From assembly GCA_964448105.1 (NCBI GenBank), contig CAYUVK010000015.1:1-60997 (forward strand): 60,997 bases of DNA. Reading direction: 5' to 3'. Source of the stretch: CAVQBP01 sp964448105 (GTDB lineage Bacteria; Bacteroidota; Ignavibacteria; Ignavibacteriales; Ignavibacteriaceae). Positions 52,131-60,997 of this stretch are shown in pieces (within the stretch, counting starts at the first letter, position 1; the number at the start of each line of letters is the position of its first letter). The notes below the pieces were generated by a model, which made no database searches, was not told the DNA's origin, and saw only the letters and a list, made by a program, of their open reading frames with translations. A program made the position numbers and the translations under genes.

Positions 52131-53002
52131 TTTAAGATTTCTTTTACAGATTCTTGAATACTTTTCTGTTTAACTCCATAAGATTGCAGTTTTTCAGTAT
52201 TCATCGAAACATCTTCGACTTTCGGTAATCCAGGAATATCATCCATTGTTATTTTTTCAAGTAATCCTTTATCAAGATTTGAAGTATCACAAAGAATTTC
52301 ACCAAGCTCATATCTTGAAACTCTCTCCAATCCGCCGAAATTAATAATTTCTCCTTTAACATCTAATTTTATTAATGATGAGATAATCTTTGATGCCTCA
52401 ATAACTGAAAGCGGTGTCCTTAATTGATCCGTAAAAAGTTTAACTCTCTTCTTTTCTTTTAAGTTATTGTACATTTCATGAAAATGGCATTTTGAATGGT
52501 TTAAACCGAAACCGTAAAGTAAAGCAGTTCTAAGGATTATATAATTATCAAAAGTTTCCTGGATTTTTGTCTCTCCCATAAGCTTCGTTTCTGCATATAG
52601 AGAAATAGGAATTAATTTAGAACTTTCAAATAGCATTGCGCCGCGATAGCCTGCATATACTAAATCAGTTGAAGTATAAATTAATTTTGAATTATTCTTT
52701 TCACATTGTTCAGCAATAATTTTTGTTGCATTAACATTTGTCATATAAACTTCTTTTGTCGATAATTTTCCTGGAAGCTGCGGGGTCGAAATGGCTGCAG
52801 TATGAATAACAATATCCGGCAAAAATTCTTGAAATACTCTTTTTAATTCATCAAAATTTGTTATATCAATCTTGTGAGAATAAAATTTATTGCAATTGCC
52901 CGTATGCTGATTACATAAGGTTAAAATTTCATTTTCTTTTGAAAGTTCAATGTTCAAATATTGTCCGAGTAAGCCACTGCCGCCGGTAATTAAGACTTTC
53001 AT
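52115..53002 (-). CDS. SDR sugar-nucleotide reductase, RmlD-like
   Basis: 295 residues, extended SDR fold. NAD(P) motif TGGSGLLGQYL at the N-terminus, catalytic Y-x3-K in LYAETKLMGE, preceded by the Ser/Thr in TSTDLVYAG. The C-terminal substrate part (FTDQLRTPLSVIEASKII, NFGGLERVSRYELGEIL) is like dTDP-4-dehydrorhamnose reductase (RmlD). With RmlB nearby at 54071 it could make a dTDP-6-deoxyhexose, though it is divergently oriented and the exact substrate is open. TAGGAG precedes its ATG. Confidence 0.82.
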   Translation of the reverse strand: MKVLITGGSGLLGQYLNIELSKENEILTLCNQHTGNCNKFYSHKIDITNFDELKRVFQEFLPDIVIHTAAISTPQLPGKLSTKEVYMTNVNATKIIAEQCEKNNSKLIYTSTDLVYAGYRGAMLFESSKLIPISLYAETKLMGETKIQETFDNYIILRTALLYGFGLNHSKCHFHEMYNNLKEKKRVKLFTDQLRTPLSVIEASKIISSLIKLDVKGEIINFGGLERVSRYELGEILCDTSNLDKGLLEKITMDDIPGLPKVEDVSMNTEKLQSYGVKQKSIQESVKEILNAGHL

Positions 53003-53223
53003 AAATTTTAATCTCCTAATTTTATAGTATTCAATATAGTAAACTATTAATTGTTAATTTATAATTTCTAGTTACTGTTTTATTGCTGTATTGCTATATT
53101 GTTATTCACATAGGGGTTGTAAATAATTTAACAATAAAACAATCTGAATTCATTTTCAGAGCCGATTTATAATTTCAACTATACATTCTTAAAAAACAAA
53201 ATAATTATTATTGAGTTATTACC

Positions 53224-53254
53224 TTTGCTTTTTCTAAGCACTTTGGTAAATTTA
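53224..53254 (+). promoter_or_regulatory. Bacteroidota-type promoter ahead of 53278
   Basis: TTTG (53224-53227), 19 bases, then TAAATTTA (53247-53254), one base off TAnnTTTG. It ends 23 bases before the ATG. The remaining divergent region 53003-53220 is AT-rich with no other clear signal. Confidence 0.55.
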
Positions 53255-53277
53255 TAACTTCATAAAAAAATAAAAAT

Positions 53278-54063
53278 ATGAAGAAACTTTTAATATCAGT
53301 TATAATACTATGTGCGGTCCAAATTATTTCGGCTCAGGAAGCAAGATATTATGATGCTCCATTTGGCGGAGGCGGCGGTTTTACTCCGGGATGGATTTTC
53401 CCGAAATTTGATGAATTAAATACACAATTAAAACAGTTTGGCATACCGGAATTTTCAAACAGCGGATTTTTTACAACCGGTGGTGCAGGATTTATTTATT
53501 TAGGTTTTATTAAAAATTTGAGAGTCGGCGGAATGGGATTTGGCGGATCAAAATCCATTTCAAGATCAAGCCCTTTGCCTGTTTTACTAGATAAATCTTT
53601 TAATCAGAATTCTTTTCAAGCGGTTCAGGACAATATAAATAAAGAAGTTGATTATTCTCTTGGCGGAGGAGGTCTTACGGTTGAATATACATTACCTTTC
53701 GTAAGAACCTTTGGTATTTCTTTAGGTGCGGTTATCGGTGGTGGAAGTATGCAAGTAGATATATATAAAAATACCGGTACTTTTTCTTGGGATAATGTTT
53801 GGACTGATCTTGCAAATCAATTTTCTACTTTAAATACTCATAGAACAATTAAAAATACATTCTGGTTTTTTACACCGACTGTCAATGTTGATATTCCTTT
53901 TCTTAGATTTATGATTTTTAGAATAGGTGGAGGTTATCAAGTAACTTTTGCAAATAGTTGGAAGATAGATAATGATCAAAGCTTATCTAATGTTCCATCC
54001 GGTTTAAATGGAAATAGTTTCTATATTCAAACAGGTATTTTTGTAGGATTTTTCTCATTATAG
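53278..54063 (+). CDS. Secreted glycine-rich outer-membrane-like protein
   Basis: 261 residues. Signal peptide 1-19 (cleavage near ISAQ-EA). The mature part is glycine-rich (APFGGGGGFTPG, VGGMGFGGSK, SLGGGGLTVEYTLPF) with alternating strands and an aromatic end (GIFVGFFSL), as in a small outer-membrane barrel. No named family recognised. Resembles the protein at 2298 in overall design. It is followed after eight bases by rfbB and so may be co-expressed with surface polysaccharide genes. Confidence 0.65.
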   Translation: MKKLLISVIILCAVQIISAQEARYYDAPFGGGGGFTPGWIFPKFDELNTQLKQFGIPEFSNSGFFTTGGAGFIYLGFIKNLRVGGMGFGGSKSISRSSPLPVLLDKSFNQNSFQAVQDNINKEVDYSLGGGGLTVEYTLPFVRTFGISLGAVIGGGSMQVDIYKNTGTFSWDNVWTDLANQFSTLNTHRTIKNTFWFFTPTVNVDIPFLRFMIFRIGGGYQVTFANSWKIDNDQSLSNVPSGLNGNSFYIQTGIFVGFFSL

Positions 54064-54070
54064 GATTTTA

Positions 54071-55081
54071 ATGAAAAATATTTTAGTGACCGGGGGAGCC
54101 GGTTTTATCGGGAGCAATTATATAAATCAAACTTTAAATGAAAGAGATGATTATAATATTGTTAATCTCGATAAGCTGACATACGCCGGTAATCTTGAAA
54201 ACCTAAAACAATCTGAAAAGAAAAAAAATTATCATTTTGAAAAGGGGGATATAACCGATAGTGAATTTGTTGCTGGTGTATTCCAAAAGTATAAAATTAA
54301 ATACGTGATAAATTTTGCTGCCGAATCTCACGTTGATAGGAGTATTTTAGGTTCCGAAATATTTTTTAGAACGAATGTAATCGGAACAAATATTCTTTTA
54401 GAGACCGCAAGGAAATTCGAAGTAGAAAAATTTATTCAAGTATCAACTGATGAAGTATATGGGAGTCTTGGTGCTGATGGATATTTTACCGAACAAACAC
54501 CGCTTTCACCAAATAGTCCTTATTCTTCAAGTAAAGCATCCGCTGACCTGATGGTTTTGGCTTTTTACCATACTTATGGTTTACCTGTTGCAATAACAAG
54601 GTGTTCAAACAATTATGGTCCGTATCAATTCCCCGAGAAACTTATTCCTTTAATGATAATAAATGCAATGAACAATAATAAATTACCTGTTTACGGCGAT
54701 GGTTTATATGTAAGAGACTGGATTTTTGTTCATGATCATAATAAAGCTATTAATTTAGTTTTTGAAAAAGGGAAAGTCGGAGAGGTATATAATATTGGTG
54801 CAAGTAATGAAATGCCGAATATTCAAATAATAAAATTGATTTTGGAATATCTCGGCAAACCGGAAGATCTTATTGAGTATGTAAAAGACAGGCCCGGTCA
54901 TGATCGCCGTTATGCGATAGATTCAAGTAAAATAAAAAAGGAATTAAACTGGAAACCTGACTTTTTATTTCAGGAAGCCATTAAGCAGACAATTGATTGG
55001 TACACCCAAAATAAAGATTGGTGGCAAAGGATAATTTCGGGAGAATACCAGGATTATTATAAAATTCAATATCAACAATAA
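54071..55081 (+). CDS. rfbB: dTDP-glucose 4,6-dehydratase
   Basis: 336 residues, extended SDR. TGGAGFIGSNYI for NAD, LTYAGNLENL, AAESHVDRSI, the catalytic triad segment STDEVYGSL (Thr-Asp-Glu) and YSSSKASADL (Tyr-x3-Lys), and RCSNNYGPYQFPEKLIP are diagnostic of RmlB. Converts dTDP-glucose to dTDP-4-keto-6-deoxyglucose for rhamnose-type sugars. Followed by an SLBB exporter, which places it in surface glycan production. rmlA and rmlC are not in the window. Confidence 0.96.
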   Translation: MKNILVTGGAGFIGSNYINQTLNERDDYNIVNLDKLTYAGNLENLKQSEKKKNYHFEKGDITDSEFVAGVFQKYKIKYVINFAAESHVDRSILGSEIFFRTNVIGTNILLETARKFEVEKFIQVSTDEVYGSLGADGYFTEQTPLSPNSPYSSSKASADLMVLAFYHTYGLPVAITRCSNNYGPYQFPEKLIPLMIINAMNNNKLPVYGDGLYVRDWIFVHDHNKAINLVFEKGKVGEVYNIGASNEMPNIQIIKLILEYLGKPEDLIEYVKDRPGHDRRYAIDSSKIKKELNWKPDFLFQEAIKQTIDWYTQNKDWWQRIISGEYQDYYKIQYQQ

Positions 55082-55099
55082 TTATATTTTTTTGAAAAA

Positions 55100-56542
55100 A
55101 TGGAAAAATATTATAGTATCATCATAATTCTTTTATGTACTGCATTAATAAATGCGCAGGATTTAAATACCAATAAAATTAACCAAAATACCCTGATGAA
55201 TATGGGCACAATAAGTGTTACAATCGGAGGAAATTTCATTATTACAGGTACATTCCCTGCATCCATTACTGAAAGAGTAGATCAATTTGTTACAAGGATG
55301 TTTAACGAAGCAAAACTTAGAGCTAAAGGGAATATCCTCGACGCTGGGACTTTACAGAATATAGAAAAAAATTTTAATAAATATTCTCTCCGCAATATTA
55401 CTTTAAAAAGAGCTGACGGTGAAGTAATTAAACTTGACCTTATAAAGTTTAGAATAACTGGAGATTTTTCCAATAATCCTTATCTAAAAAATGATGATGT
55501 ATTGATTTTTAGCCCTACTGATTTAGACAGAGATTTTTTCACTGTTTCTGGTGCAGTAAATAATCCGAATAAATTCAATTTTGTTGATGGTGACAAACTT
55601 CCCAACGCTTTGGAGTTGGCCGAAGGTATTAATAAAGCCTATGAAAATGTTGATTCGGTAGAAATTGACCGGTTAAGCTATAATGGTGAAACATTAAATA
55701 AGTTTAAAGTCGGAATTACTAGTGACATATCTTTGCAGAGGGGAGATAGGATTATAGTTCTTGCTGATGAAACTCAAAGAAAAGACTATAAAGTTTTAGT
55801 TCTGGGAGAAGTAAAACGACCTGGGGAAATTCCTATAACAAAAAATAATACTCCAATTAAAGAAGTCATAAAAGCTGCAGGAGGTTTTACAGAAGAAGCA
55901 TCGCTTAAAAGAGCAAAGTTGATAAGGGGAACTAATATTAGATATATTTTAGAGAAAGAGTTCGGGCTTAACCTAGAGGATCGATCTGATTTTTTTAGAG
56001 ATTGGCCAAATCCAGTTCTTTTTCAGTTTGAACGTGATAAAATGTTAAGGATGTCCAATCTTACTGAAGAAGATACAGCATTCTTCTTTGTTGATGATGC
56101 AATCAGACAAACGTTAAATGAGGCAACTTTGGATTTTGATAGTGTTTTAGATAATGATTCAAGAGTTGGTAATTTAAAGTTGCGGGACGGAGATGTTATT
56201 ATTATTCCTCAAAAAATAAATACTGTATATGTATTTGGTCAGGTAAAATCACCGGGTAATATTAGGTACGTAAAAGGTAGAGATTATAAATATTATATAG
56301 ATAGAGCCGGGGGATTAGGTGAGCTAGCCAATGAGGGAAAAATTTCGGTTATAAAAGCTGAAACAAGAGAATGGATATCGGTCGATGAAAAAAATGTCTC
56401 TATAGAAAACGGTGATTTTATTTATGTTCCCAAAAATCCGGTTCGGTCATTTAACTATTATGTTGGTATCGTTGGTAGATATTTAAGTATTGTCGGCAGT
56501 GTAGCAACGGTTATTCTACTTTTATATCAATTCAAAAAATAA
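55100..56542 (+). CDS. SLBB-domain polysaccharide export protein
   Basis: 480 residues. Signal peptide 1-19 (cleavage near INAQ). Three soluble-ligand-binding (SLBB) beta-grasp repeats are suggested by the recurring VSGAVNNPNKFNF, VLGEVKRPGEIPI and VFGQVKSPGNIRYV segments (about 150, 235 and 375). A transmembrane helix ends the protein (YLSIVGSVATVILLLY, about 458-475). It resembles Wza-type capsule exporters, but its N-terminus is not a clear poly-export domain and there is no lipobox. It probably forms part of an envelope glycan export channel. Confidence 0.85.
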   Translation: MEKYYSIIIILLCTALINAQDLNTNKINQNTLMNMGTISVTIGGNFIITGTFPASITERVDQFVTRMFNEAKLRAKGNILDAGTLQNIEKNFNKYSLRNITLKRADGEVIKLDLIKFRITGDFSNNPYLKNDDVLIFSPTDLDRDFFTVSGAVNNPNKFNFVDGDKLPNALELAEGINKAYENVDSVEIDRLSYNGETLNKFKVGITSDISLQRGDRIIVLADETQRKDYKVLVLGEVKRPGEIPITKNNTPIKEVIKAAGGFTEEASLKRAKLIRGTNIRYILEKEFGLNLEDRSDFFRDWPNPVLFQFERDKMLRMSNLTEEDTAFFFVDDAIRQTLNEATLDFDSVLDNDSRVGNLKLRDGDVIIIPQKINTVYVFGQVKSPGNIRYVKGRDYKYYIDRAGGLGELANEGKISVIKAETREWISVDEKNVSIENGDFIYVPKNPVRSFNYYVGIVGRYLSIVGSVATVILLLYQFKK

Positions 56543-56647
56543 TTCTTGAGCTGATTTTGTGCTTATGCAAAGCAGTTATTATTGGCTTTGATGACTTTTT
56601 GATTTTAATTATAATTGAATAAATAATTCTAAAAATTTTATGGTTTT

Positions 56648-57406
56648 ATGAAGAAATTATTATTTCTAATTGTTCTATCTCTTTATTTAGCAGGATGTTC
56701 GTCTTCAGTGAATACAGCAAATATGACCCCTGATGAACGACTTACTTATGCCAAAGGCTTATATAATGATGAAGATTATCTTGAGGCTCTTAATGAATTT
56801 CAATCACTAATTCTTCAATACCCCGGCAATGCAATTATAGATGATGCCCAATATTATCTGGCTATGACCAGGTTTAAAAGAAAAGAATATATAATGGCAG
56901 CTTATGAGTTCAGTAAATTGGTTAGAAATATGCCAGCCAGTGAATATTTACAGGATGCTCAATATATGCTAGCGGAATGTTATTATCAGCTTTCACCCGA
57001 TTATTCTCTTGATCAAAAATACACTAAAAAAGCTATTGAAGAGTTTCAAGCATTTATTGATTTTTTCCCTACTAATCCGAAAGTTCCCGATGCGGAAAAA
57101 AAGATCTCCGAAATGAACAACAAATTAGCTCATAAAGAATATAACAGCGCCGGTATATATGAAAAAATGGATGACTATACTGCATCATTAATTTATTATT
57201 CCGATTTAATAGAAACTTATCATGATACAAAGTATGCCCCCATGGCAATGTATGATAAAATAAAAATCTTGTTGGATAGAAATATGAATGATGAAGCATT
57301 AAGCGAAATGTCCAAATTTATTGAAAAATATCCCGATGACTCGAATATAAATAAAATTAAGAAACTAAAAGCTTCCCTCGAGAATAAACTCTCTGCTTCA
57401 AAATAA
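56648..57406 (+). CDS. bamD: Outer-membrane assembly lipoprotein BamD-like
   Basis: 252 residues. Lipobox LAGC (Cys17). Five TPR-like repeats start at MTPDERLTYAKGLYNDEDYLEALNEF; the order and length (about 245) match BamD/YfiO, the lipoprotein partner of BamA in barrel insertion. DAQYYLAMTRFKRKEYIMAAYEF is typical. It overlaps the thioesterase gene by one base. bamA is not visible here. Confidence 0.88.
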   Translation: MKKLLFLIVLSLYLAGCSSSVNTANMTPDERLTYAKGLYNDEDYLEALNEFQSLILQYPGNAIIDDAQYYLAMTRFKRKEYIMAAYEFSKLVRNMPASEYLQDAQYMLAECYYQLSPDYSLDQKYTKKAIEEFQAFIDFFPTNPKVPDAEKKISEMNNKLAHKEYNSAGIYEKMDDYTASLIYYSDLIETYHDTKYAPMAMYDKIKILLDRNMNDEALSEMSKFIEKYPDDSNINKIKKLKASLENKLSASK

Positions 57407-57885
57407 TGATTCAAGGTAAAAAAATAAGTGAATCAGTTATAACTATGACTGAGCTCGTTTTACCAAACCATACAAATCAGTTAGGTAAATTATTGGGGGG
57501 GCACCTTATGTATTGGATAGATATTTGTGCTGCTTTATGTGCCTCAAAACATAATCATAGAATTTGTGTTACAGCGTCGGTTGATAGAATAGATTTTCAT
57601 CATCCGATTAGCCTGGGAGACGCTGTTACCCTTACTGCTTCGGTTAACCGTGTATTTAATACTTCAATGGAAATCGGGGTTAAAGTTTATGCTGAGTCTT
57701 TTAATGAAGGTTCCAGAACTCATACTAATACTGCTTATTTAACTTTTGTTTGTGTGGATGAAAAAGGTAAACCTTTAAAAGCAATTGAAGCAATTCCTGA
57801 AAAAGAAGATGAAAAAAGAAGATATGAAGAAGCTCTTCAAAGGAGGGAAAATAGACTTAAAAATAGAATTTCTGCTAAAGGTTAA
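57406..57885 (+). CDS. Acyl-CoA thioesterase (hotdog fold)
   Basis: 159 residues, single hotdog domain of the YciA/BFIT type. PNHTNQLGKLLGGHLMYWIDICAA contains the catalytic Asn/Asp region and GG-x-x-M helix; SVDRIDFHHPISLGDAVTLTASV is the typical central strand set. Hydrolyses acyl-CoA; chain preference unknown. Its 3' end is overlapped by, or directly abuts, the next gene. Confidence 0.92.
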   Translation: MIQGKKISESVITMTELVLPNHTNQLGKLLGGHLMYWIDICAALCASKHNHRICVTASVDRIDFHHPISLGDAVTLTASVNRVFNTSMEIGVKVYAESFNEGSRTHTNTAYLTFVCVDEKGKPLKAIEAIPEKEDEKRRYEEALQRRENRLKNRISAKG

Positions 57886-60031
57886 CTCTGATCTGCTGAA
57901 AAAAAAATTTAACATTTTTTTGCTTGTTGTTTTTTTGTCCAATTCCAGTTTTATTTTTTCACAAAATCTGTTTAATAATACTCAAGTTCCAGTAAACGGT
58001 TTTTGTAAATTTAAAAATATTGCAACAGGTCAAAATTATTCTTCCATTTTTTCTTTTAATTATAATAATGATTCATACTCAGATATTCTTTTATATTCTC
58101 CGCTAAAAAAGAAAATTAATATATTAACCGGGAATGAAAACGGAGAATTTTCCCGGCAGGACAGCATTAAAGTACCTTTCCAGTTTTCAAGCATTCAGAC
58201 AATTTTCAATAAGAAAAAGGAAGTTGAAGGCTATGCATTTGCTTCAAGGAGAGATAGAACTGCCGGCATCTTTCAAATCTCCAAATATAGAAGGTTTTCA
58301 ATACAATCTACTATCAAATTTAATTCTTATCCGGAAAATATTTCGTTGGCAGATGTTAACGGAAACGGCAAAAAAGAAATATTAATTTCAGGGAGTGCAT
58401 TCGATGGGCTCTCATTATTATATCTGTCAGGTAGAAAATTAGAGGAAAAGAAGATAGAAGAAAGAACAATTTATACGGATGCTACCTTCATTGATCTGAA
58501 TAATGATGATATTCCGGATATTGCAGGATTTAATCTTATTACAAATTCCCTTGAATTCTTTTATAATTACGGGGACGGTAATTTTAGAAAAGTACGTTCT
58601 ATTCCTATTAATGGAAGGGTTAGATCACTTCAGTCTTTTGATATGAATTCGGATAATTATGAAGATTTGATATTTGTAAAAGATAATTCAATTATGATTT
58701 TTTATGGCGATTTTAGAAGCTCTTTTGAAAACAGTGTAACAATTAACCCATTGTTTTTCCCTGACAAAATTATAGTTGGCGATTTTAATAAAGATGGTAA
58801 AATCGATATAGCATATATTAATTATGCCGAAGGAATTTTATCCGTAATATTTGCAAAAAGTGAAACACAGTTTTACCCGGAAATTGCATACCTAAAAAAA
58901 AATGATCTAAAAGATATAATTCCTTTTTACAGTAAATTTATAAGCGGAATAGCCGGATTAAACACCACGGGTAATTTGTTTACCATAACCAGGCTGTCTT
59001 CATTTTCCGAAAATGTGGAAATGGTTTTAGGCGCTGAACCTGGCGCTATAACTTTTTTTGATAATGATGATGATGGCATAACCGATTTTTGTTTTTTGGA
59101 TGAATTAAGTAATTCATTAATAACGGTTATCAGAAATAGTGCAGGTATTCCTAAACTGTATTATTCATTTTCACTTTTTCAAAATCATTCCGAAATAACG
59201 GCATTTAATATTTCCTCAAATATTAAAGGCTTTTATTGCTATTCATTTGATAGAAAGCTTATAGAAGCAATTGTTGTAGATTTTGATAATAATAAAATCG
59301 AAAGAAAATCAATCTACGCTCACGGTGATCTTATGGATCTAAAAGTGATCAAGGATAGTGAGAGTAAAGTAGACATCTTTGCTGCCTATAGAAATAATGA
59401 TAAATTGGGTATTGATATTTTCAAATATTCCGAGCACAACTATTCAAATGAAAACTATGAAATAACAATCAAAGACTTAGCCTCCAACATAACCTTCGGT
59501 TCTGCAGGAGTGGTATATTTCTGGCAAAAAACTGGAAACAATTTAAGATTTCTTAGAAAAGATTTTAGCAAGCCTCAAAGCGCACCGGAAGAAAAATTTT
59601 CATTATCTTTGCAAACATATTTTAAAGTGACTGCATTTACCGGTGATCTTCTAAACAAAGACAAAGATGTATCAATAAGTTTCTTAAATTCCGAAGAAAA
59701 AAATCTTGCTGTAATTTTCACTGATAAATTTTCTTCGTTAGTAAAAGAAGATGAACAGACCGGAACATTAAATGTTGAAAATAAAGCTCAGCTGTTTTTA
59801 GGTGAGATGAGATTTAACGGTTTAAAAAAGTTATTTGTGTATTATCCTAAAAACAAAATTGTTGATAGGTTTGATTTCCTTAAAGAGGGGAAAGAATTGA
59901 TTGCCGTAAAAATTGCTTCGGCAGAAAACTTAAATCGTTATTTTATTAAGAATATGAACGTAAAAAATTATCATATCGTTTTTACTCAAAGAAATGAAAG
60001 TCCAATTTCAATTATTAAAGTTACTCAATGA
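57824..60031 (+). CDS. Secreted VCBS/FG-GAP repeat protein
   Basis: About 735 residues if started at the ATG 57824. A signal peptide core (FNIFLLVVFLSNSSFIFSQ) begins at about 57905, only after some 25 extra residues, so the true start may be a CTG at 57893/57896, just behind the thioesterase stop; the ATGs lie inside the thioesterase gene. The mature part carries repeated calcium-loop-like motifs: DVNGNGKKE, DLNNDDIPD, DMNSDNYED, DFNKDGKID and DNDDDGITD, the FG-GAP/VCBS beta-propeller pattern. It is likely an extracellular or surface-anchored adhesion-type protein. It overlaps the protease gene by four bases. Confidence 0.8.
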   Translation: MKKLFKGGKIDLKIEFLLKVNSDLLKKKFNIFLLVVFLSNSSFIFSQNLFNNTQVPVNGFCKFKNIATGQNYSSIFSFNYNNDSYSDILLYSPLKKKINILTGNENGEFSRQDSIKVPFQFSSIQTIFNKKKEVEGYAFASRRDRTAGIFQISKYRRFSIQSTIKFNSYPENISLADVNGNGKKEILISGSAFDGLSLLYLSGRKLEEKKIEERTIYTDATFIDLNNDDIPDIAGFNLITNSLEFFYNYGDGNFRKVRSIPINGRVRSLQSFDMNSDNYEDLIFVKDNSIMIFYGDFRSSFENSVTINPLFFPDKIIVGDFNKDGKIDIAYINYAEGILSVIFAKSETQFYPEIAYLKKNDLKDIIPFYSKFISGIAGLNTTGNLFTITRLSSFSENVEMVLGAEPGAITFFDNDDDGITDFCFLDELSNSLITVIRNSAGIPKLYYSFSLFQNHSEITAFNISSNIKGFYCYSFDRKLIEAIVVDFDNNKIERKSIYAHGDLMDLKVIKDSESKVDIFAAYRNNDKLGIDIFKYSEHNYSNENYEITIKDLASNITFGSAGVVYFWQKTGNNLRFLRKDFSKPQSAPEEKFSLSLQTYFKVTAFTGDLLNKDKDVSISFLNSEEKNLAVIFTDKFSSLVKEDEQTGTLNVENKAQLFLGEMRFNGLKKLFVYYPKNKIVDRFDFLKEGKELIAVKIASAENLNRYFIKNMNVKNYHIVFTQRNESPISIIKVTQ

Positions 60032-60997
60032 AAATATTTTATTTTTTAACAATAATCTTATTTACTGTTAACCTTGTTTATTCACAGAATTTAACAAAGC
60101 AGGAACTTGATTCACTTTATAATAAATTAATTTTTGTAAATTCAAAAGAATTTAAGATTAAATCAATTCAATCAGTTTCCGGTGAAATAAAATATGAAAA
60201 ATGCGGATTCGGATTAGTCAGTTCTATAGTGACTAATATTAACAGGTTTACGCTACAGCAGCAAATGGACATTAAAAAAATTCTTCAAAGACCTGTTCTT
60301 CAGGATAGTCTGATAACTCCCGATGGATTTTTTAAGGTGCATTATGATCCTTCCGGCATAAATAAGCCCTCATATGATAATATGAGTTTAAACGATTGTT
60401 TAACTTTAATTTCCCAAGCTTTAGATTCCGTTTACAATTTTGAAATAAAAAAGTTGGGTTATCTTTTTCCTAACCGTGATAATTCTCCTTATGATATTTA
60501 TATTAGTAATTCAACTGCAGGAAGCTATGGCTATACACAACCGGAAAATTCTAACGGTAATGGTACATATTCTTCATACATTGTAATTCACAATAATTAT
60601 CAAAGTTTCCCAACAAAAGGAATCAATGGGGTACGGGTTACCTTAGCTCATGAATTCCATCATGCCGAACAAATAGGAAGATATATTTATAGGTATGATT
60701 TAGATGGTTTTTTCTATGAGTTGTCAGCCACGGCAATGGAAGAATTTGTCTATAGCAGCATTAATGATTATTACAATTATTTACCTTTTTATTTTAACAA
60801 TACCGAAAATGCATTTTCTTGTTCAGACTGCGGAGGTGGGGAACAGGAATATGCCCTTGCGATATGGAATATTTTCTTGAAAGACAGGTTTGGTTTTAAT
60901 ATTCTTAGAAGGCAGTGGGAACTTATGCCGCAGATGAGGGCACTGGATGCAATAAACAACAGTATACTTGAATATGGGTCATCATACCGAAAAGAAT
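60028..60997 (+). CDS. Secreted metalloprotease, MXAN_6640-like, C-terminus beyond window
   Basis: Open at the window end: 323 codons from the ATG at 60028, which overlaps the preceding stop (ATGA). Signal peptide 1-19 (ILFTVNLVYSQ). Residues about 20-150 are a pro-region-like part. The zinc motif LAHEFHHAEQ (HExxH) is at about residues 208-217, followed by ELSATAMEEF with a likely third glutamate ligand downstream. This matches the putative metalloprotease family called MXAN_6640. Coupled to the VCBS protein, so both are probably exported together. The end of the protein, including any sorting signal, is not visible. Confidence 0.8.
   Translation, partial: MKIFYFLTIILFTVNLVYSQNLTKQELDSLYNKLIFVNSKEFKIKSIQSVSGEIKYEKCGFGLVSSIVTNINRFTLQQQMDIKKILQRPVLQDSLITPDGFFKVHYDPSGINKPSYDNMSLNDCLTLISQALDSVYNFEIKKLGYLFPNRDNSPYDIYISNSTAGSYGYTQPENSNGNGTYSSYIVIHNNYQSFPTKGINGVRVTLAHEFHHAEQIGRYIYRYDLDGFFYELSATAMEEFVYSSINDYYNYLPFYFNNTENAFSCSDCGGGEQEYALAIWNIFLKDRFGFNILRRQWELMPQMRALDAINNSILEYGSSYRKE

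Noticed and set aside
1..60997. CRISPR arrays, tRNA or rRNA genes, insertion sequences, prophage
   Set aside because: I saw no regular spacer-repeat pattern, no tRNA-like CCA/T-loop arrangement and no transposase, integrase or phage structural protein in the large frames.

Overview
The window looks like an AT-rich scaffold from the Bacteroidota/Chlorobi/Ignavibacteria lineage, most likely Ignavibacteria-like. I infer this from gene content: a TonB-dependent receptor with an N-terminal carboxypeptidase-regulatory-like domain, a glycine-rich outer-membrane family, promoters resembling the TTTG / TAnnTTTG type of Bacteroidota, and a tyrosine-degradation cluster of a kind also seen in that group. 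It contains a run of exactly 100 N (25464-25563), so it is a scaffold, probably of metagenomic or draft origin. No rRNA, tRNA, CRISPR array, transposase or prophage gene was seen.

Layout. 0-8 kb: OPT-family transporter, an outer-membrane protein, def-fmt, then a transsulfuration pair (cystathionine beta-synthase and a gamma-synthase/lyase) and a GNAT acetyltransferase. 8-14 kb: a secreted clan-A-like glycoside hydrolase, a secreted protein and a TonB receptor. 13.8-15.2 kb: an orphan DNA methyltransferase, then a small element holding a four-helix-bundle (S23/IVP-type) gene with a premature stop, bounded by a perfect 18-bp inverted repeat. 15.2-23 kb: xseA-xseB-dxs-oxidoreductase-PhoB/PhoR-like pair, rplU-rpmA, and mdh on the other strand. 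23-27 kb: a TPR lipoprotein, a DUF58 protein, a secreted protein between inverted sequence arrays, the gap, and a phosphohexomutase.

27-31.2 kb is the clearest accessory island: an SMC-like AAA_13 (RloC/PrrC-type) ATPase whose two frames meet at an A AAA AAG slippery heptamer, an XRE-ImmA/IrrE metallopeptidase and a DUF4411 PIN-type toxin, preceded by three copies of an operator-like AAAGAT-N3-ATCTTT palindrome. It sits between housekeeping genes.

31-40 kb: nth, a DMT exporter, then homogentisate dioxygenase, a HisC-like aminotransferase, a fumarylacetoacetase-family hydrolase, a flavin reductase and acetoacetyl-CoA synthetase. Together these would take tyrosine carbon to acetoacetyl-CoA; 4-hydroxyphenylpyruvate dioxygenase is not in the window. 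40-53 kb: tandem STAS proteins, glycerate kinase, thyA-folA-mutL, methylmalonyl-CoA mutase catalytic subunit, UbiA-type transferase, CNNM/CorC-like membrane protein, tgt-yajC and ribBA. 52-61 kb: envelope functions (RmlD-like, RmlB, SLBB exporter, BamD), a thioesterase, a VCBS-repeat secreted protein and a secreted HEFHH metalloprotease running off the end.

Many intergenic spaces carry short low-complexity direct repeats whose reverse complement lies close by. Two such inverted pairs enclose single genes (14792-15142 and 24820-25392), which is the most unusual genome-wide pattern visible here.
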